Source: Streptomyces sp. GQFP (GTDB taxonomy: Bacteria; Actinomycetota; Actinomycetes; Streptomycetales; Streptomycetaceae). Taken from it: a stretch of 64,000 bases of DNA. Position numbers and translations under genes: made by a program. The stretch covers positions 1,426,001-1,490,000 of the forward strand of contig NZ_CP089312.1 of assembly GCF_021545335.1 (NCBI RefSeq), written 5' to 3'. Shown here piece by piece: positions 62,341-64,000 of this stretch. Numbering within the stretch: the first letter of the stretch is position 1; every line of letters begins with the position of its first letter. Below the pieces are notes generated by a model that had not been told where the DNA came from, did no database searches, and saw only the letters and a list, made by a program, of their open reading frames with translations.

Positions 62341-63591
62341 TCAGACCGATACGGGCGAGGCCGTGGTGGGTGGGGCCGTGGTGGGTGAGACCTTGATGGG
62401 CGTGTAGACGGAGTTCTTCTCCGCGCTCTCCTCGACCGCCGCCAGGACGCGTTGCACCTGGAGGCCGTCCGCGAAGGACGGCCTGGGCCGACTGCCCGCC
62501 GCGATGGCGTGGACCAGGTCGCGGGCCTGGTGGACGAAGCTGTGCTCGTAGCCGAGGCCGTGGCCCGGCGGCCACCAGGCGTCGAGGTAGGGGTGGTCGG
62601 GTTCGGTGACGAGGATGCGGCGGAAGCCCGCGTGGGTGCCGGGTTCGGTGCCGTCGTGGTAGGCGAGTTCGTTGAGGCGCTCCAGGTCGAAGGCCAACGA
62701 GCCGTGCCCGCCGTTGAGTTCGATGCGCAGGGCGTTCTTGCGGCCGGTCGCGTACCGGGTGGCCTCGAAGGAGGCGAGGGCGCCCGAGGGGAAGCGGCCG
62801 GTGAACAGGGCCGCGTCGTCGACGGTGACCTGTCCGACACCGGCGGTTGCGGCGGCGGAGAGACCGCTCGTCGGGCCGCCGGGCAACGGGCGTTCCCGTA
62901 CGAAGGTTTCGGTGAGGGCGGAGACTCCGGTGAGTTCCTCGCCCGCGAGGTACTGGGCGAGGTCGACGATGTGGGCGCCCAGGTCGCCGAGCGCGCCCGA
63001 CCCCGCGGCCTCCTTGCGCAGCCGCCAGGTGAGGGGGAACTCCGGGTCCACCAGCCAGTCCTGAAGGTACGTCACTCGAACGTGCCGCAGGCTGCCGAGC
63101 CTGCCCTCGGCGACCATGGAACGGGCGAGTGCGGTGGCGGGCAGGCGGCGGTAGTTGAAGCCGACCATCGCCAACTGGCCGCGTTGCTCGGCCTGTTCGG
63201 CCGCCGCCGTCATCGCCTCGGCCTCCTCGACGGAGTTCGCGAGGGGCTTCTCGCACAGGACGTGTTTGCCTGCGGCGAGGGCGGCTAGGGCGATCTCGGC
63301 GTGGCTGTCGCCGGGGGTGCAGATGTCTACGACGTCGACGTCGTCCCGTTCGATCAGGGCGCGCCAGTCGGTCTCGGCCGCGGCCCAGCCGTGGCGGTCC
63401 GCCGCGGCTTGGACGGCGTCGGCGTCACGGCCGCAGATCGCTGCGAGCAGCGGGCGCCGGGGCAGGTCGAAGACGCGGCCCGCTGTGCGCCAGCCCTGGG
63501 AGTGGGCTGCGCCCATGAACGCGTATCCGATCATGCCGATGCCCAGTGCCGGCTTGTCGGCCTCGGCGGCGTCTGCCTGCGGCTCTGCCAT
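62341..63591 (-). CDS. Gfo/Idh/MocA-family NAD(P)-dependent sugar dehydrogenase
   Basis: A 416-residue oxidoreductase: dinucleotide motif GIGMIGYAFMGAAHSQGW (residues about 17-34), DICTPGDSHAEIAL, catalytic EKPLANSVEEAEAM, and the C-terminal alpha/beta domain with GALGDLGAHIVDLAQYL. It oxidises a sugar or cyclitol hydroxyl. GAGGAGGACATC precedes the ATG. Coupled to the TIM-barrel gene downstream and preceded by a sugar ABC binding protein. Confidence 0.88.
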   Translation of the reverse strand: MAEPQADAAEADKPALGIGMIGYAFMGAAHSQGWRTAGRVFDLPRRPLLAAICGRDADAVQAAADRHGWAAAETDWRALIERDDVDVVDICTPGDSHAEIALAALAAGKHVLCEKPLANSVEEAEAMTAAAEQAEQRGQLAMVGFNYRRLPATALARSMVAEGRLGSLRHVRVTYLQDWLVDPEFPLTWRLRKEAAGSGALGDLGAHIVDLAQYLAGEELTGVSALTETFVRERPLPGGPTSGLSAAATAGVGQVTVDDAALFTGRFPSGALASFEATRYATGRKNALRIELNGGHGSLAFDLERLNELAYHDGTEPGTHAGFRRILVTEPDHPYLDAWWPPGHGLGYEHSFVHQARDLVHAIAAGSRPRPSFADGLQVQRVLAAVEESAEKNSVYTPIKVSPTTAPPTTASPVSV

Positions 63592-63650
63592 GCGGATGTC
63601 CTCCTCAGGTGGTGGGGGGTGGTCCAGCGGGTCGGCTGCGGGTGCGTTGT

Positions 63651-63690
63651 GGCTGGTCGCGCAGTTCCCCGCGCCCCTTTGGGGGCGCGG
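63651..63690. repeat. Second copy of the dispersed palindrome seen at 774-830
   Basis: Shares GGCT, then TCGCGCAGTTCCCCGCGCCC with the first copy. Arms CCGCGCCCC (63669-63677) and GGGGCGCGG (63682-63690) close on a 4-nt loop. It lies between the ABC binding-protein stop and the Gfo/Idh start and may attenuate transcription. Confidence 0.7.
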
Positions 63691-63739
63691 CCGAACCGCA
63701 AGCCCTGGAAGTCGCCCCCAGCCCCCGGCCCCGGTCCCT

Positions 63740-64000
63740 CTACTTGAAGCCCGTCGGCATGTACTGGTCGACGTTTGTCTTGTCGACGACCGCCGAATAG
63801 AGCGTGATCGATGACGGGATCTCGAACTCGGCGAGGCCGCTCACCCCCTTGGCCTGGCCCAGGGCGCGGGCCAGGTCGATGGCCGAGGCGGCCATCGTGG
63901 GTGGGTAGAGCACCGTCGCCTTCAGGACGCCGTTGTCCTGCTTGATGGCCTGGAAGGCGGAGAGGGCGCCCGCGCCGCCGACCATGAGGAAGTCGTCGCG
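63740..64000 (-). CDS. C-terminal end of a sugar ABC transporter substrate-binding protein (partial)
   Basis: Eighty-six residues reach the right edge: RDDFLMVGGAGALSAFQAIK, then TVLYPPTMAASAIDLARAL, ending NVDQYMPTGFK. This is the end of a type-I periplasmic-binding-fold sugar binding protein (RbsB-like; TVxYPPxxxAxxAIDLA pattern). The rest lies outside the window. Its position upstream of Gfo/Idh points to uptake of the sugar these enzymes process. Confidence 0.8.
   Translation of the reverse strand, partial: RDDFLMVGGAGALSAFQAIKQDNGVLKATVLYPPTMAASAIDLARALGQAKGVSGLAEFEIPSSITLYSAVVDKTNVDQYMPTGFK

Overview
The window is high-GC actinobacterial DNA, almost certainly from a Streptomyces. Coding density, C/G third positions, GGAGG-type ribosome sites, GTG starts and 4-bp ATGA gene overlaps all fit, as do ALF-repeat, DUF6461, DUF397 and NB-ARC/TPR proteins. 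It looks like chromosomal accessory DNA: catabolic islands, secreted proteins, gene scraps and one TnpB-type element.

Layout. (1) 1-6043: a likely ohr/ohrR divergent pair; an MFS exporter divergent from its TetR regulator across a twin-palindrome operator; an ABC-2-like membrane protein; and soluble transhydrogenase sthA. (2) 6079-17935: secreted proteins. A minus-strand trio (exported ALF-repeat protein, exported NucA/NucB-type nuclease, cytoplasmic DUF6461 protein) looks like a toxin/immunity locus. On the plus strand are a small exported protein, a trypsin-fold FG-GAP protein that has lost two catalytic residues, and a sialidase with three C-terminal golvesin-like modules. (3) 17989-18880: fragments of three genes (MFS, CTP synthase, WD40) and 19 perfect copies of a heptamer. 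(4) 18901-23636: a GT-B-like protein overlapping a convergent STAND NTPase gene, then tRNA-Leu(GAG).

(5) 23764-47689 is the centrepiece, a 24-kb oxalate/formate island. Oxalate enters through an OFA-family MFS carrier. It is activated by an AAE3-like oxalate-CoA ligase or by one of three CaiB-type CoA-transferases, possibly with succinyl-CoA from a dedicated SucCD pair. Oxalyl-CoA is decarboxylated by Oxc. Formyl-CoA is recycled to formate by Frc, and formate is oxidised by an NAD-dependent molybdo-enzyme FdsGBAD. A beta-carbonic anhydrase handles the CO2. A PanE-family reductase may be an oxalyl-CoA reductase giving glyoxylate for assimilation. Two near-twin GntR regulators, a LysR and a lone PAS protein are embedded, and CATACAG-type palindromes recur at several promoters. 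Two near-identical frc copies form a 1.2-kb inverted repeat around aldh-sucD-sucC.

(6) 47686-49470: a TnpB-only IS605-like element whose hairpin end abuts the oxalate carrier stop codon. (7) 49543-57221: an ebo-like operon (inositol-phosphate-synthase-like, TIM-barrel, EboA, TatD/EboB-like, EboE-like, phosphodiesterase/EboF-like) plus an exported TIM-barrel protein, without the usual UbiA and EboD genes. (8) 57313-64000: a sugar-oxidation cluster (ThuA/DUF1080 protein, PQQ-type glucose/sorbosone dehydrogenase with PKD and CBM-like modules, xylose-isomerase-like TIM barrel, Gfo/Idh/MocA dehydrogenase, and the end of a sugar ABC substrate-binding protein).
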